DNA of 64,000 nt. It comes from Synaphobranchus kaupii (lineage: Eukaryota > Chordata > Actinopteri > Anguilliformes > Synaphobranchidae). The stretch is taken from positions 23,531,381 to 23,595,380 of the forward strand of contig CM056389.1 in NCBI GenBank assembly GCA_029718625.1. Direction: 5' to 3'. The notes below the pieces were generated by a model that saw only the letters and a list, made by a program, of their open reading frames with translations, was not told the origin of the DNA and did not search any database. Shown piece after piece: positions 1 to 10,003 of the stretch. Within the stretch, counting starts at the first letter, position 1, and the number at the start of each line of letters is the position of its first letter. The position numbers were made by a program, and so were the translations under genes.

Positions 1-14
1 CTCAAAGGGGGGAA

Positions 15-727
15 TGTGGAAGTAAGCTGTTTTGTGAAACTGTTCTGTAGGCCCAAGAAAGCCTCATAAGAAAACTTTTATAAATAATTAAATAATACAG
101 TCAAGATCTAGTGGAAAAGTACTGAGATGGGGGGTTGTAAGAGGGTGCAGGATAGTTCTCTGTCAGCAAGGACGAGGGCATCTAGCACACCAGTCAAAAC
201 AGGAATGTTTTCCTCCTGTGTTCCATAACTAAGCTGATAAGATAGATCATGCTGACCGAACAGGTGGGAAAATAATAAAAAATAAGGGAAATTAAGGAAA
301 ATTTCATGGTCTGATTAAAACTAAAGGAGGAGAGGTCACAAACAATGTTATTTGATAGATCATGAGTGCCCCCAAGCGCATAGGGTAAGAACAGGTCATA
401 TAACATATTTATTTTTTGCCTAATTTGTTATTGGATAAAATAAGATATTATGAAAGGGTGTTACCACATATTATTGGAGTATTAGTAACGTAAAGGAGGA
501 GTTATGATATTATATAAGCTAATGTTTGTTTTTGTTCGGGGAACTCCTAATCCTCTGCATAGGTTTAAGGTTTTCCCATGTTGAATCAACGTTTAAATAT
601 TTAATAAAAGATTAAATTTAATAGAAGACTCTGCTATTTCCTTCATCTTTATCTTGAGAATTCTTCCACTCGAAAACCCATCTCAAATTGAACTTAATGA
701 GGAGGGAGTATAGGACTTCCCTCCACA
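15..727 (+). mobile_element. 3' LTR of a retrovirus-like element
   Basis: A 713-bp block starts TGTGGAAG and ends CTCCACA, the short inverted TG...CA ends of an LTR. It is preceded at once by a purine tract (AAAGGGGGGAA, 4-14) like the polypurine tract that primes retroviral plus-strand synthesis, so this is probably the 3' LTR of an element whose body lies left of the window. A TATA-like box (about 509-518) and an AATAAA signal (603-608) are spaced as in a U3-R-U5 layout. The bases flanking the two ends do not match, which argues against a solo LTR. No coding region of the element is visible. Class (retrovirus or Ty3-type) is an inference from the purine tract. Confidence 0.7.
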
Positions 728-839
728 ATTAATAAAAGTGCCAAATGATTAATATAACACAAAAGCCTATAAATACATGTTACTGTGTATATGTGCTGTA
801 AACCTGTTTGAAAGGGATATCACCCAGATATTTTTCAAT

Positions 840-2500
840 CTCTCTGGGAACCATCAGCTTATCGTGGTGGAGAGGTTTGTGTGTACCTATGAACCTGGGA
901 GCTGTGTTGTCTGGAACCTTGTGTTCCTGGTAGGGACTCCCATGGCCAATTGGTCTCAGGCGAGGGGCCAGACTAAGAATGGTTCAAGAAAACCCCATGG
1001 AACCCCATCAACATAGAATTTATGTGACCCTGCCCAGAGGAAGCCCGGGGTCCCCTTCTGGAGCCAGGCCCAGAAGGAAGACCCGTCAGTGAGCGCCTGG
1101 TGGCCGGGCATGCCACGGAGCCCAGCCGGGCACAGCCCAAAGAAGCAACGTGGCCAACATCACAACTTCTTCATCCCGCGGGTCCACCACCTACGGGAAG
1201 AACCACTGGGGTCGGGTGCGCTGCCAGACAGGTGGCAGTGAAGGTAGAGGGTCTCGATGGACCAGACCCGGGCGGCAGAGGCTGGCTTTGGGGACGTGGA
1301 ACGTCACCTCTCTGGGGGGGAAGGAGCCGGAGCTTGTGCGGGAGGTGGAGCGTGACCAGTTGGATCTGGTGGGGCTTACCTCTACGCACAGCCTTGGCTC
1401 TGGAACCTTACTCCTGGATAGGGGTTGGACTCTATTCTTCTCCGGAGTTGCCGCTACGTTGGAGTTCACCCCGGTGGGCAAGAGGGGTCGCCTCCCTACA
1501 CCTAAAGGTTATGGGGGGGGGAAACTCTGACTGTTGCACCGAACAGCAGTTCAGAGTATTCAGCCTTCTTGGAGACCGTGAATGGAGTCCTGCATGGGGC
1601 TCCTGTAGGGGACTCCATAGTCCTGCTGGGCGAATTCAACGCGCACGTGGGCAATGATGGAGACACTTGGAGGGGCATGATTGGGAGGAACGGCCTCCCA
1701 GATCTGAACTCGAGCGGTGGTTTGTTATTGGACTTCTGTGCTAGTCATGGATTGGCCATAACAAACACCATGTTCGAACATAAGGTTGCTCATAAGTATA
1801 CATGGTACCAGAGCACCCTAGTCAGAAGGTCGATGATTGATTTTGTTATCGTATTATCGGATCTGAGGCCGTATGTATTGGACACTTGGGTGAAGAGAGG
1901 GGCAGAGCTGTCAATTGATCACCATCTGGTGGTGAGTTGGGTCGGGTGGGGGAAGCCTCTGGACAGACCTGGTAAGCCCAAACGTGTAGTGAAAAGAGAG
2001 CTGAGCCAGAAGGCAAAGCTCTCGATCTACCGGTCAGTCTTCATTCCTACTCTCACCTATGGTCATGAAGGGTGGGTCATGACCGAAAGAACGAGATCGC
2101 GGATACAAGCGGCCAAAATGGGTTTTCTCCGGACTATGGCTGGCATCTCCCTTAGGGATAAGGTGAGAAGCTCAGTCATCCGTGAGGGACTCGGAGTAGA
2201 GCCGCTGCTCCTTTGCATAGAAAGGAGCCAGTTGAGGTGGTTCGGGAATCTTGTAAGGATGCCCCCTGGTCGATTCCCTAGGGAGGTGTTCTAGGCACGT
2301 CCAGCTGGGAGGAGGCCACGGGGCAGACTAAGGACCAGGTGGAGGGACTATATCTCCACGCTGGCCTGGGAACGCCTTGGGATCCCCCAGTCAGAGCTGG
2401 TCAATGTGGCCAGGGAAAGGGAAGTTTGGGGCCCCCTGCTGGAGCTGCTACCTCCGCGACCCGACTTTGGATAAGCGGTTGAAGATGGATGGATGGATGG
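840..2500 (+). mobile_element. Internally deleted non-LTR retrotransposon (Rex/RTE-like LINE)
   Basis: The element is bounded by a perfect 10-bp target duplication ATTTTTCAAT (830-839 and 2501-2510) and ends in a GGATGGAT repeat tail typical of one teleost LINE group. It keeps a 5' untranslated part, pieces of an apurinic endonuclease and the C-terminal end of the reverse-transcriptase protein, but the polymerase core between them is missing. At 1661 bp it is about half or less of a full LINE. The start at 840 is set by the target duplication. Family name is by resemblance only. Confidence 0.8.
1150..2294 (+). pseudogene. LINE endonuclease/RT remnant
   Basis: Two reading frames together resemble one LINE protein. 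The first (1150-1530) has the endonuclease start LALGTWNVTSLGG. The second (1569-2294) has [10 protein letters not shown], a MIDFVIV segment and [10 protein letters not shown], which are C-terminal endonuclease motifs (catalytic D and H visible). It then jumps straight to a reverse-transcriptase tail with [18 protein letters not shown] and [17 protein letters not shown]. The palm domain with its YxDD motif is absent and the middle of the endonuclease is lost near 1530-1569. The frame stops at 2294, although related sequence with a changed codon continues to the repeat tail. It cannot be functional. Confidence 0.8.
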
Positions 2501-2510
2501 ATTTTTCAAT

Positions 2511-4450
2511 ATGCACCAGAAGGATTTTGAAACAAGGAGTGAATTATTAACATACATTCACATCATACTTTAGATGATTATATCATTTTGTATAGTATCC
2601 CCATTGGGTTTATACATACATAGATATTGCACATCTGACTAAATCCAACTTGACTTACAATGTAAAAAATTGAGCAGATCAGTCAGTTTTGGCCTTATAC
2701 AAGCATCAATGTAGATATTTTGGATATTTTGATCCGAACGCAGCCCCGGCCACCAGTTTTGTATGGTACTTCAGTCCTCCGCCAGCTAGAGGTCGCAATA
2801 GCCTCTTTGTCAAGCCACTTCTCAAACAATTATCCCATTTGCACCATCTCAATAATCTACATTGATTAAGTAATTGACACTATTTAATCCGTCGCTTTGG
2901 ATAAAAGCGTCTGCTAAATGAATGAATGAATGAAAGCACAGACGATGATTAAAAGTGATATTTAGAAGCGACACTCACATGTTAAATTCAGTTCGATCAC
3001 TTACTGCCATGGACATGCTGCAGTATTTTTAAATATTGTACAGGGGCATGCTGGGTTTTGATAGAAGCAGTAGGGAATGCCCATGTTAAAAATGAGCGCA
3101 GATATATAACATTTACCTTGCACAAAAAAGTTTAATAAAACATAAATTCTCGATTCAACTAATTAATTAATCATGGTTTTCAATCAAGACCATAAGTAGA
3201 ATCAGGTGTCTTATTGCTGGGCTAAAACAAAAACCTGCACCCACACCAGCCTTTTTTGGATATGATTGGACACCCCTACTTTATGTGGATGCATTTTTCT
3301 TTTTACTGCAGTGATACTCAATCCTGGTCATGGCATGACCAGTTTGTAACATTTGTAACAGTTGTAAACTGCTTTAACTGATCCATTGCTGTGCTACGCA
3401 ACAAAAGCCAGCAGACCCTGTGGCTCTCCAGGACCAGGAGTGAGGACCACTGGCTCGCTCCTGACATGCTTTTTGTAGCATTTAAACTTCCATCCATGTT
3501 CACTTTACTTCGATCCTGACTCTCCCCATAGATCAACTAATTACTTTCATGAATGTTTCAATTAGAAATTCAACTGTATAATTAGTCACAAACTTCTGGC
3601 CCTAATCATACATACTCCGGTCTGAACTCAACCAATTACCTTGTACTTTCACTGAAATTAAATCCAGGTGTTTGCCTTGGTTGACTGTGCTGGTGAGGAT
3701 AAAAACTAACATGTAATTTTTAAATTGAAGTTTTTGTTACATTTATGAACAAAAAAAAAGGATATGATATTCCATATCACCTTCAATCTTCACCTTTTAC
3801 CTGTTAAGAACAGACAGTAGACAACATTTAACAGTGTTTAAGACTTGTGTTTACAAGGTCTCTGATTATGTTGCAGTGCACCTAGAGACAAATGCCCCTA
3901 GATGAGGGAGTTAAAACGCTGTCAATGCATCACATTGCACAGTCTGAAGGGATTACTAAGATATTACAATAACCTGTACCTGCAGTTGAGGCTCAGAATG
4001 CAGAGAACTGTTGCATTGATACATTCACAGACTTCCAGAGACTTGGTAAGGCATTTTTTTATCAGAATAACTGTAGTCAGACACACAGACTAGCCTGGAT
4101 TCAGTTAGTCAACATTGGTCCTAATCAAATGGTTAAATTTCTTTTTTTTTGGATTCAAAATAGGCAGTCAACCAAATTAACTTGTCAATAATGCATATTT
4201 TTAACATACTGAAGTGTTTGGATGTAACACTCCATGTAATATTTTTGTCCATATTTAAATAAATATTTTTGCACCTTTTAAAAAACATTATGTAGAATTT
4301 GATAGAGCAATTTACTATTGAATGATAGAATACTTTAGTAGAGAGATTGGTAGGGTAGTTGGGGTAAATTAGAGTAGGAAAAAAAGACTGATGAAAGACT
4401 GACTTGAACATATACACATTTATTTGGAGACAAAGTTCAGGGAAAAACTG
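2511..4450. other. Non-coding stretch, little structure
   Basis: No credible gene. A short LINE/SINE-type tail with the CGCTTTGGATAAAAGCGTCT core ending in AATG repeats lies at 2889-2936. The rest is AT-rich sequence with no recognised element. Confidence 0.5.
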
Positions 4451-4587
4451 ATTGAATATAGACTAGTGCATATGTGTTTGTGTGTACACAAACCTTTTCT
4501 CAAATTTTCTGTCTTTTTTCATCGTAATTTTTAGTGTGATTTTGACAGAAAACAGCAGCCGACCCGAACAAAACTCAATAAGAGAAC

Positions 4588-5536
4588 ATGGAGCCCAACA
4601 GCACAGAACTTCTGCCATTCTTTTACATGGAGTCCCTGGGCATACCGCCATCCAAGACCTACCTAGCCGTCGTCATGGGGACGGTGACCTACTCCTTTAT
4701 AGTGTTTGGCAACATGACCATGATCCTCAGCATCACCCTGAACAAGAGTCTACACAAGCCCATGTACCTGATGCTCCTCAACCTGCCCGTCAACGACCTG
4801 ATGGGTGCCACGGCGTTCTTCCCTCAGCTCATCCGCAGCATCGCCCTGGAGGACCGCTCCATCTCCTGCGCCGCCTGCTTCCTCCAGGGGCTGCTGGTGC
4901 ACCTGTACGCGGGTGGGGCCTACATCATCCTCACTGCCATGGCGTACGACCGCTTTCTGGCCATCTGCTGCCCGCTCAGGTACAACACCATCATGAGCAA
5001 CGCCAACCTGCTGAAGATCGTCGTGGCGATGGGGGCTGTTGGACCTGGTCCTCATCTCAGCCCTCTTCTGCCTGCTCATCGGTTTCCGGTTCTGTGGGAC
5101 CGGCATCACTGACATGTACTGCAACAACGCGAGCCTGGTCAAGCTGGCCTGTGGGGACACCACCATCAATAACTACTACGGCCTCTTCCTCTCTTCTTTC
5201 CTGCAAGGGATGTCTCTAATTGCCGTGGTCTTTACCTATGTCCAGATCCTGGTGGCCTGCCTCACCAATAAGCAGTCGGATACCAAGAGCAAGGCTGTGC
5301 ACACCTGTGGTACTCACCTGACGGTGTACCTGGTGTTCCAGGTCACCAGCATGTTCACCGTGCTCTCCCACAGGTTCAACCAGGTGTCCCCATACCTGAG
5401 AAGGTCTGTGGGGGTCTCAATATTACTGTTTCCACCCATCCTCAACCCCCTCATATATGGATTAAACACCAAAGAGATTAGAAGTGTAGTGATACATTTT
5501 TTGACTAAGAAAATGGTTACCAGCTTTGATAGATGA
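4588..5536 (+). pseudogene. Odorant receptor with one frameshift
   Basis: This is a seven-transmembrane odorant receptor on one coding exon. The N-terminus MEPNSTELL has an NST glycosylation site at residue 4. KPMYLMLLNLPVNDL marks intracellular loop 1/TM2, the DR of MAYDRFLAICCPLRY is at residues 121-122, and KAVHTCGTHL (TM6) and PPILNPLIYGLNTKEI (TM7) follow. The frame shifts once near 5031-5036, in a run of five Gs at the start of TM4. Upstream of it the frame closes at 5112, downstream it runs to the TGA ending at 5536. The total of 949 nt equals 315 codons plus stop plus one base, so one extra G would explain everything. It is either a very young pseudogene or a sequencing error in a homopolymer. 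A splice-acceptor-like AG at 4547-4548, 40 bp upstream of the ATG, would fit a non-coding first exon. The GC-rich codon use differs from the AT-rich receptor at 21812. Confidence 0.9.
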
Positions 5537-5828
5537 AAGTCTGACTTGTTGTGATGTCATTATATTAAACAGAATTTTTGGGATTAGTTGATGTAAGATG
5601 GCATGAATAATCTGCAATTGAAGAATTTTGAAGTCCAGTTTTGATAAATCATATTTTTCAAGGTGGGTATAAGTTTTCTGATAAATGGTTACATATTTGC
5701 AGTTTTGCACTATTATTCTTAAGGATTTAAGAACTCCAACATTTTTTTTCTATTTCCCCAAAATTGGTAAAAGTGGGCTGAGTGAGTTTTGGAACACTCT
5801 TCAATTACATGGTTTGCCACTAATTTAA

Positions 5829-5900
5829 CCCTTGTGTTGCCTTCATATAATGTATCCACCCCTCAGTCATAGGGTCAAAATGACCCACCCTCACCAGACC
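5829..5900 (+). repeat. piggyBac-type MITE end
   Basis: TTAA (5825-5828) is followed by CCCTTGTGTTGCC and a few dozen bases later GGGTCAAAATGACCC, the look of a common fish piggyBac-derived MITE end. No matching right end was found, so only a one-sided remnant can be claimed. From here to about 7270 nothing else is recognisable. Confidence 0.4.
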
Positions 5901-7865
5901 CATTGTGATGAAAGCTCCTTCATTGAATTTTAAAACCTAATTCTATTATTCATGTAGAAACAACCTGTCATTCATCAATAAATTGGTGAATAACTGTACT
6001 TTCCTACTTCACAGTCCAGACAGACTGTATTATGTCAGTCTACACCACTGATTTGTACGACACACATAATTGATTTTTGTTTTTTCTCTAATAGATGTGT
6101 GGTACTTAACTCAAAAGATAATCTTTGTACCTTGATGCTGTACTGCTTTTATAAAAATGTAGAAAAGGGCAATGTTTAACTTTTTTCTAAAAGTAGGGTG
6201 ACTCCAGGAAAAGTCATCAAATTTCATGCTGAGAAATTACATTTAGGGGGAAAACACTGGTGTTGAACTCAGAAAGGGTAACTTTTGGAGGGGTAAGCAT
6301 TTTGATGATGATTATGAATGCAGGTACGTATTAACACGGTTTTCCAAAGTACCGTGCTAACAAGGGATTTTCTGCATGTTAAGTTTAGGAAGGTCTGGAT
6401 TGCATCGTGCAATTGGAGTTTAGGATCAGCTGTTCCCCTGAAAGTTCACCCGCCGTTAGGTGCTGCTGAGTGTTCATAGAGATTTAGGTGTAGGCACCAG
6501 TTCTGTGGAAGGCACAGCGAAAGTGGAGAATAGAAAAGTTTAATAATTGACATGGGATAATTTATTTAAATTCCGGAAACATCTGCGATTGGAGTTATTA
6601 CAACACAAAGCCCATATACACAAGACAATGCCTTAACACCACTTTTAAAAAAGACAAATATTCTCGCTAAACTTTGTGAAATAACCTTATAAAATGAATG
6701 TTTTTCCTGGTATTACAGTAAGTCCTAAATGTTGTACTCATAATCTCATGATTTGAGTCCTAACTCAATAACGAATCACAATTGTTGTGATTACGAAAAT
6801 GATTTGCCTCAATATTGGCATTAGAACAGCATATAAATGCGATAATTAGATTTTACTTAGTAAAATGACACCTCTATCCATGCATTAATTGATATAGTTA
6901 ATATTGGCGACTTTTGACCGAATATAATTATTCAATTAATCAATCTCTTTATTTTGTTTTCGGAAGACATTGAGGGTGCGAGATTACAAATACATAAAAC
7001 AACAAAAGAGAGGAATCAATAAAATTTAAAAGGAAATTGCACACACAATTAAATAACACAAAAATAAAGGATGGAATTAGTTAAAACAAATGCATCTAAA
7101 ATTAGATCGATTTTTTTATTTTATTTAATTTTAAATATTGCAAATAATTCCAGGTTTGAGGGTCACAGAATTTAAAAGCAGTTTTTCCTAGGTCCGAGCT
7201 AACTCAAGGAACCTGGAGGACGAGCCAATACTGGGAGCGTTTATTGAGTCCCTACACTCCAGTCCAAATGTGACGTGAGGTAAACTGGTGTGTGTTTCCC
7301 GATAACTTAGGGTTAAGTGCGATTTCAACGAGCGATTCTACGATGGTTCTTTAATTTGTAACACGCGTTTCCCAAAACAGTTCTTAAAGCGTGGACGCGC
7401 AGTCAACTTAAGTGCTACTTAAAGGGTAAGTTCGCTATTTTGGACCTTGGACCCTATTTGCGGTCCGTCTTCCATGAACCTGACCCATGAAGTCCATTTT
7501 TTCGCTGATCGGTCCAGTATTGAGTTCGGTACAGATTTCCTGTAGGCTCTCACTGGGCTACAATGGAAGTGAACGGGGCAATCAGAAATGTTCGATAAAT
7601 GTGCTTTCATGTACAATAAATGAGACGGGAAGTTCAGGGTGTATTGTTACCGGTCTCAGTATGCTCTCCTGTGAAATGTATCTCAATCCGAACATTTTTA
7701 CGTGCTTGGCATGGCTTGGAAGTAAGCATTTCTCTGTTGCTTGTTTTCGCTGCTCCCGCGGAGTACTATGTGTCGGGGGTAGGGGAGCGGGAAGGTGTGC
7801 CGGCCGTTTACGAAACTATCTAGCTGAGCAGCAACGTAGGCTACAATTTCCACAAAAAAACTTGG

Positions 7866-8225
7866 ATGATGGATGACTATAATGATTACGAAGACGAAGA
7901 ATTCGATTTTGACTTTGACGTTACTGGCTACAGATTTGAGCCAGAATACACGGACACGGAACTACAAGAGATGGATGATAAGAGAGCAAGAGAAGAGAGA
8001 GAGGCTGAAGTTGCGCAGGTAATGTTATCCGAAGTCGCTGCCGAGGCTAGACCAAGAATTTCGGGGGACTTTTGGTGTTCTTGCAAGAGGTGCAAGCAGA
8101 TGCCCAGAGAGGAGGAAAGTTTGTGTTGTAGGGAGTGGGATCTGTTGCTACCGAATGCCATTGAAAACCTGGATGTATCCGTGGATGACACTGGATCATC
8201 TCCATTGATTACCATTACACTATGA
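7866..8225 (+). CDS. Small acidic protein with P2X7-C-like zinc motif
   Basis: This is an uninterrupted 119-codon ORF inside the TTAA element. The first 60 residues are strongly acidic and charged (MMDDYNDYEDEEFDFDFD, then KRAREEREAE). Residues about 69-90 carry WCSCKRCKQMPREEESLCC, a cysteine arrangement like the zinc-binding C-terminal domain of the P2X7 purinoceptor, a module that recurs in uncharacterised teleost transposon proteins. After LLLPNAIENLDVS the ORF ends early, so the second half of that domain seems to be missing. An AATAAA signal at 8288-8293 follows the stop. The ATG at 7866 is chosen because it is the first in frame, with a second ATG at once after it. The role is unknown; a DNA or zinc-binding accessory protein of the element is a guess. 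Confidence 0.6.
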   Translation: MMDDYNDYEDEEFDFDFDVTGYRFEPEYTDTELQEMDDKRAREEREAEVAQVMLSEVAAEARPRISGDFWCSCKRCKQMPREEESLCCREWDLLLPNAIENLDVSVDDTGSSPLITITL

Positions 8226-8464
8226 CTGCCAACTGATATGTGATAGATGAGAACTTTGGACAGGACACCATGCGTCAAGCATTTGTAAATAAAACATTAT
8301 AGAATTGTAAAAAGTTATAGTTGATGAACGTTTCCGACAGTTTTGTTACAAGAAAACGACTTATGTCAAGCTCGGATTTTGTTAGTTGGTATTGACTGCT
8401 GGGTCAGAGGACGCGCTCAAAAAAAATAAAAATGTTAGTAACGTTATAGCTAAATATAACTTAC

Positions 8465-8766
8465 CTCCGCTCCGGTGCTTGATAGTGCTGCAGGTCCGAC
8501 ACGAGGAACAGCTGTGTTCTTTAGAAACCAGTGTTTTGCTTCTGATTTGCGGTTACAGAAATCAGTAGCGTCGAAATGCGCTCCACAAACTCGCGAGTCT
8601 GCCAAACGGAGTTGATTGACTGGAGTGTTTATGTCGATCCGTAAGACAACCAGCCAAAGTCTCAATCTTTCTGGGTCAGAGAACGGAAGCCTGTGAAAAC
8701 TGGTAGGCTATTTGAGCGTCCAGACATTTTATTCCCACAACCGGGGACTGCACATTCGCGCACCAT
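8465..8766 (-). pseudogene. THAP-domain exon with one frameshift
   Basis: Reading the minus strand from the ATG at 8766 gives MVRECAVPGCGNKM, the C-x4-C start of a THAP zinc finger. A one-base frameshift follows near 8670. The other frame then gives RLWLVVLRIDIN, SRVCGAHFDATDF (the C-x2-H pair) and FLKNTAVPRV, the AVP box that closes THAP domains. The exon ends at a GTAAGT donor (minus strand, 8464-8459). THAP domains bind DNA and head the transposases of P and Kolobok elements. The catalytic exons that should follow are missing, since only about 240 bp separate this donor from the opposing ORF. Confidence 0.75.
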
Positions 8767-9279
8767 TGCTGTGATTAATTATTACAAATGATGATTACAA
8801 AAACTGCGTTACAAATATTTCTGCTGTAGCCTACTAGCTAGTAAACTCCAACGGGAGGTCAGGATTTGTGATCAACTGCTTTTCAAGCGGCCCCCCCCCC
8901 CCTCTCTACAACGTAGCTAGACTGCGGAAGTTTACAGTGCGAGGTAGTGCGGTCGGAGAAATAGTTCTGTTTCAAATGGAACTGTTGTTTCAACGTTCGG
9001 TTTGCGTTTGCGATAGCCTACATTTCACAGGAGAGCATACTGAGACCGTAAGAATACACACTGAGCTATAAAAGCACATTTATCGTTGTTTTTCCATAAC
9101 ATTTCTGATTGCCCCGTTCACTTCCATTGTAGCCCAGTGAGAGCCTACAGGAAATCTGTACCGAACTCAATACTGGACCGATCAGCGAAAAAATGGACTT
9201 CATGGGTCAGGTTCATGGAAGACGGACCGCAAATAGGGTCCAAGGTCCAAAATAGCGAACTTACCCTTTAACCAGAAGT

Positions 9280-9460
9280 GTAAAATCCGGGTTTAGAAAG
9301 TAAAAAGTCCTCCTCAGTATTTAGTTCAAATCACCTGGATTTGCTCATTTGCACAATTTTTCAGCCAGGATGTGGAACTAATTAGTGAAGTCAGCTGGCT
9401 GAGTTCATGGGTGGAAGAAACACATAGCAGGACTTTTCCTTTCTGATCCCTGGATTTTAC
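9280..9460 (+). repeat. MITE with GTAAAATCC ends, copy 1
   Basis: A 181-bp element with terminal inverted repeats GTAAAATCCGGG...CCCTGGATTTTAC. A second copy in opposite orientation lies at 34207-34381, sharing the inner text around the helper-free middle (for example the GTTCATGGGTGGAAGAAACA stretch). No coding capacity. Confidence 0.7.
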
Positions 9461-9908
9461 TTCACTGTACTTCTGTCTGTGGTGCTGCTGATACGGGAGG
9501 AGGAGGGGCGATAGATTGGGAGACGCGAACCCCACAGTATTGCCCAATACATGGCCGGTTAGGCACGTCAAAGTTTCTTTTGAAATAAAATCTTTTTCCC
9601 ACTGATTTTACTTGTCTCAAACTTATTTATTTATAAGGCTATTTAAGGAATGGCTTGTTGGGTAATTTCCAAATATATAAAAATATGTAAATTAAAAAAT
9701 AAATAAATAAACGTAAATATTGTTGCATCTAACATCACTACAAAAAAAACAATCAGTAGTTATGGTAACCGTAAAATGAAATGAACACTAACACGAAAAA
9801 TCTAATAAAGTATGTGATTTATGGGCTTCTAAAACGCACTTAACAGTCTAAGACTGGTCTGGAGTAATCGTCAATCTACGAGCGTTTCAAAGAGCGTCTT
9901 AAGTTAAG

Positions 9909-10000
9909 ATGCTTTTGGGAAACGCACCCAAAGTTCAAGAACCTTCGTACGAAGGGTTTTACGACGTCTTAGCCTTAAGATGCTTTTGGGAAACGCACCC
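9909..10000. repeat. Repeated GATGCTTTTGGGAAACGCACCC motif
   Basis: The 22-base-class motif around TTTTGGGAAACGCACCC occurs twice (9909-9930 and 9979-10000). A related GCGTTTCCCAAAAC lies at 7360-7380, left of the TTAA element. This suggests an older MITE family into which the TTAA element may have inserted. Boundaries are not clear. Confidence 0.45.
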
Positions 10001-10003
10001 CTG

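Larger units (their letters stand above)
7423..9267. mobile_element. TTAA-flanked inverted-repeat element (Kolobok-like)
   Basis: The 1845-bp element is flanked by TTAA on both sides (7419-7422 and 9268-9271) and has terminal inverted repeats of about 240 bp starting AGGGTAAGTTCGC, readable at 7423-7680 and in reverse at 9026-9267. TTAA target duplications occur in piggyBac and Kolobok elements. The AGGG rather than CCC terminus and the THAP exon inside favour Kolobok. It contains a plus-strand ORF with a P2X7-C-like cysteine motif (7866-8225) and a minus-strand THAP exon (8766-8465). No catalytic transposase domain is present, so mobility would need a helper in trans. Confidence 0.75.

Noticed and set aside
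1100..1657. 185-codon frame overlapping the LINE endonuclease
   Set aside because: It is a shifted reading of the endonuclease region, whose recognisable motifs are in the neighbouring frames.
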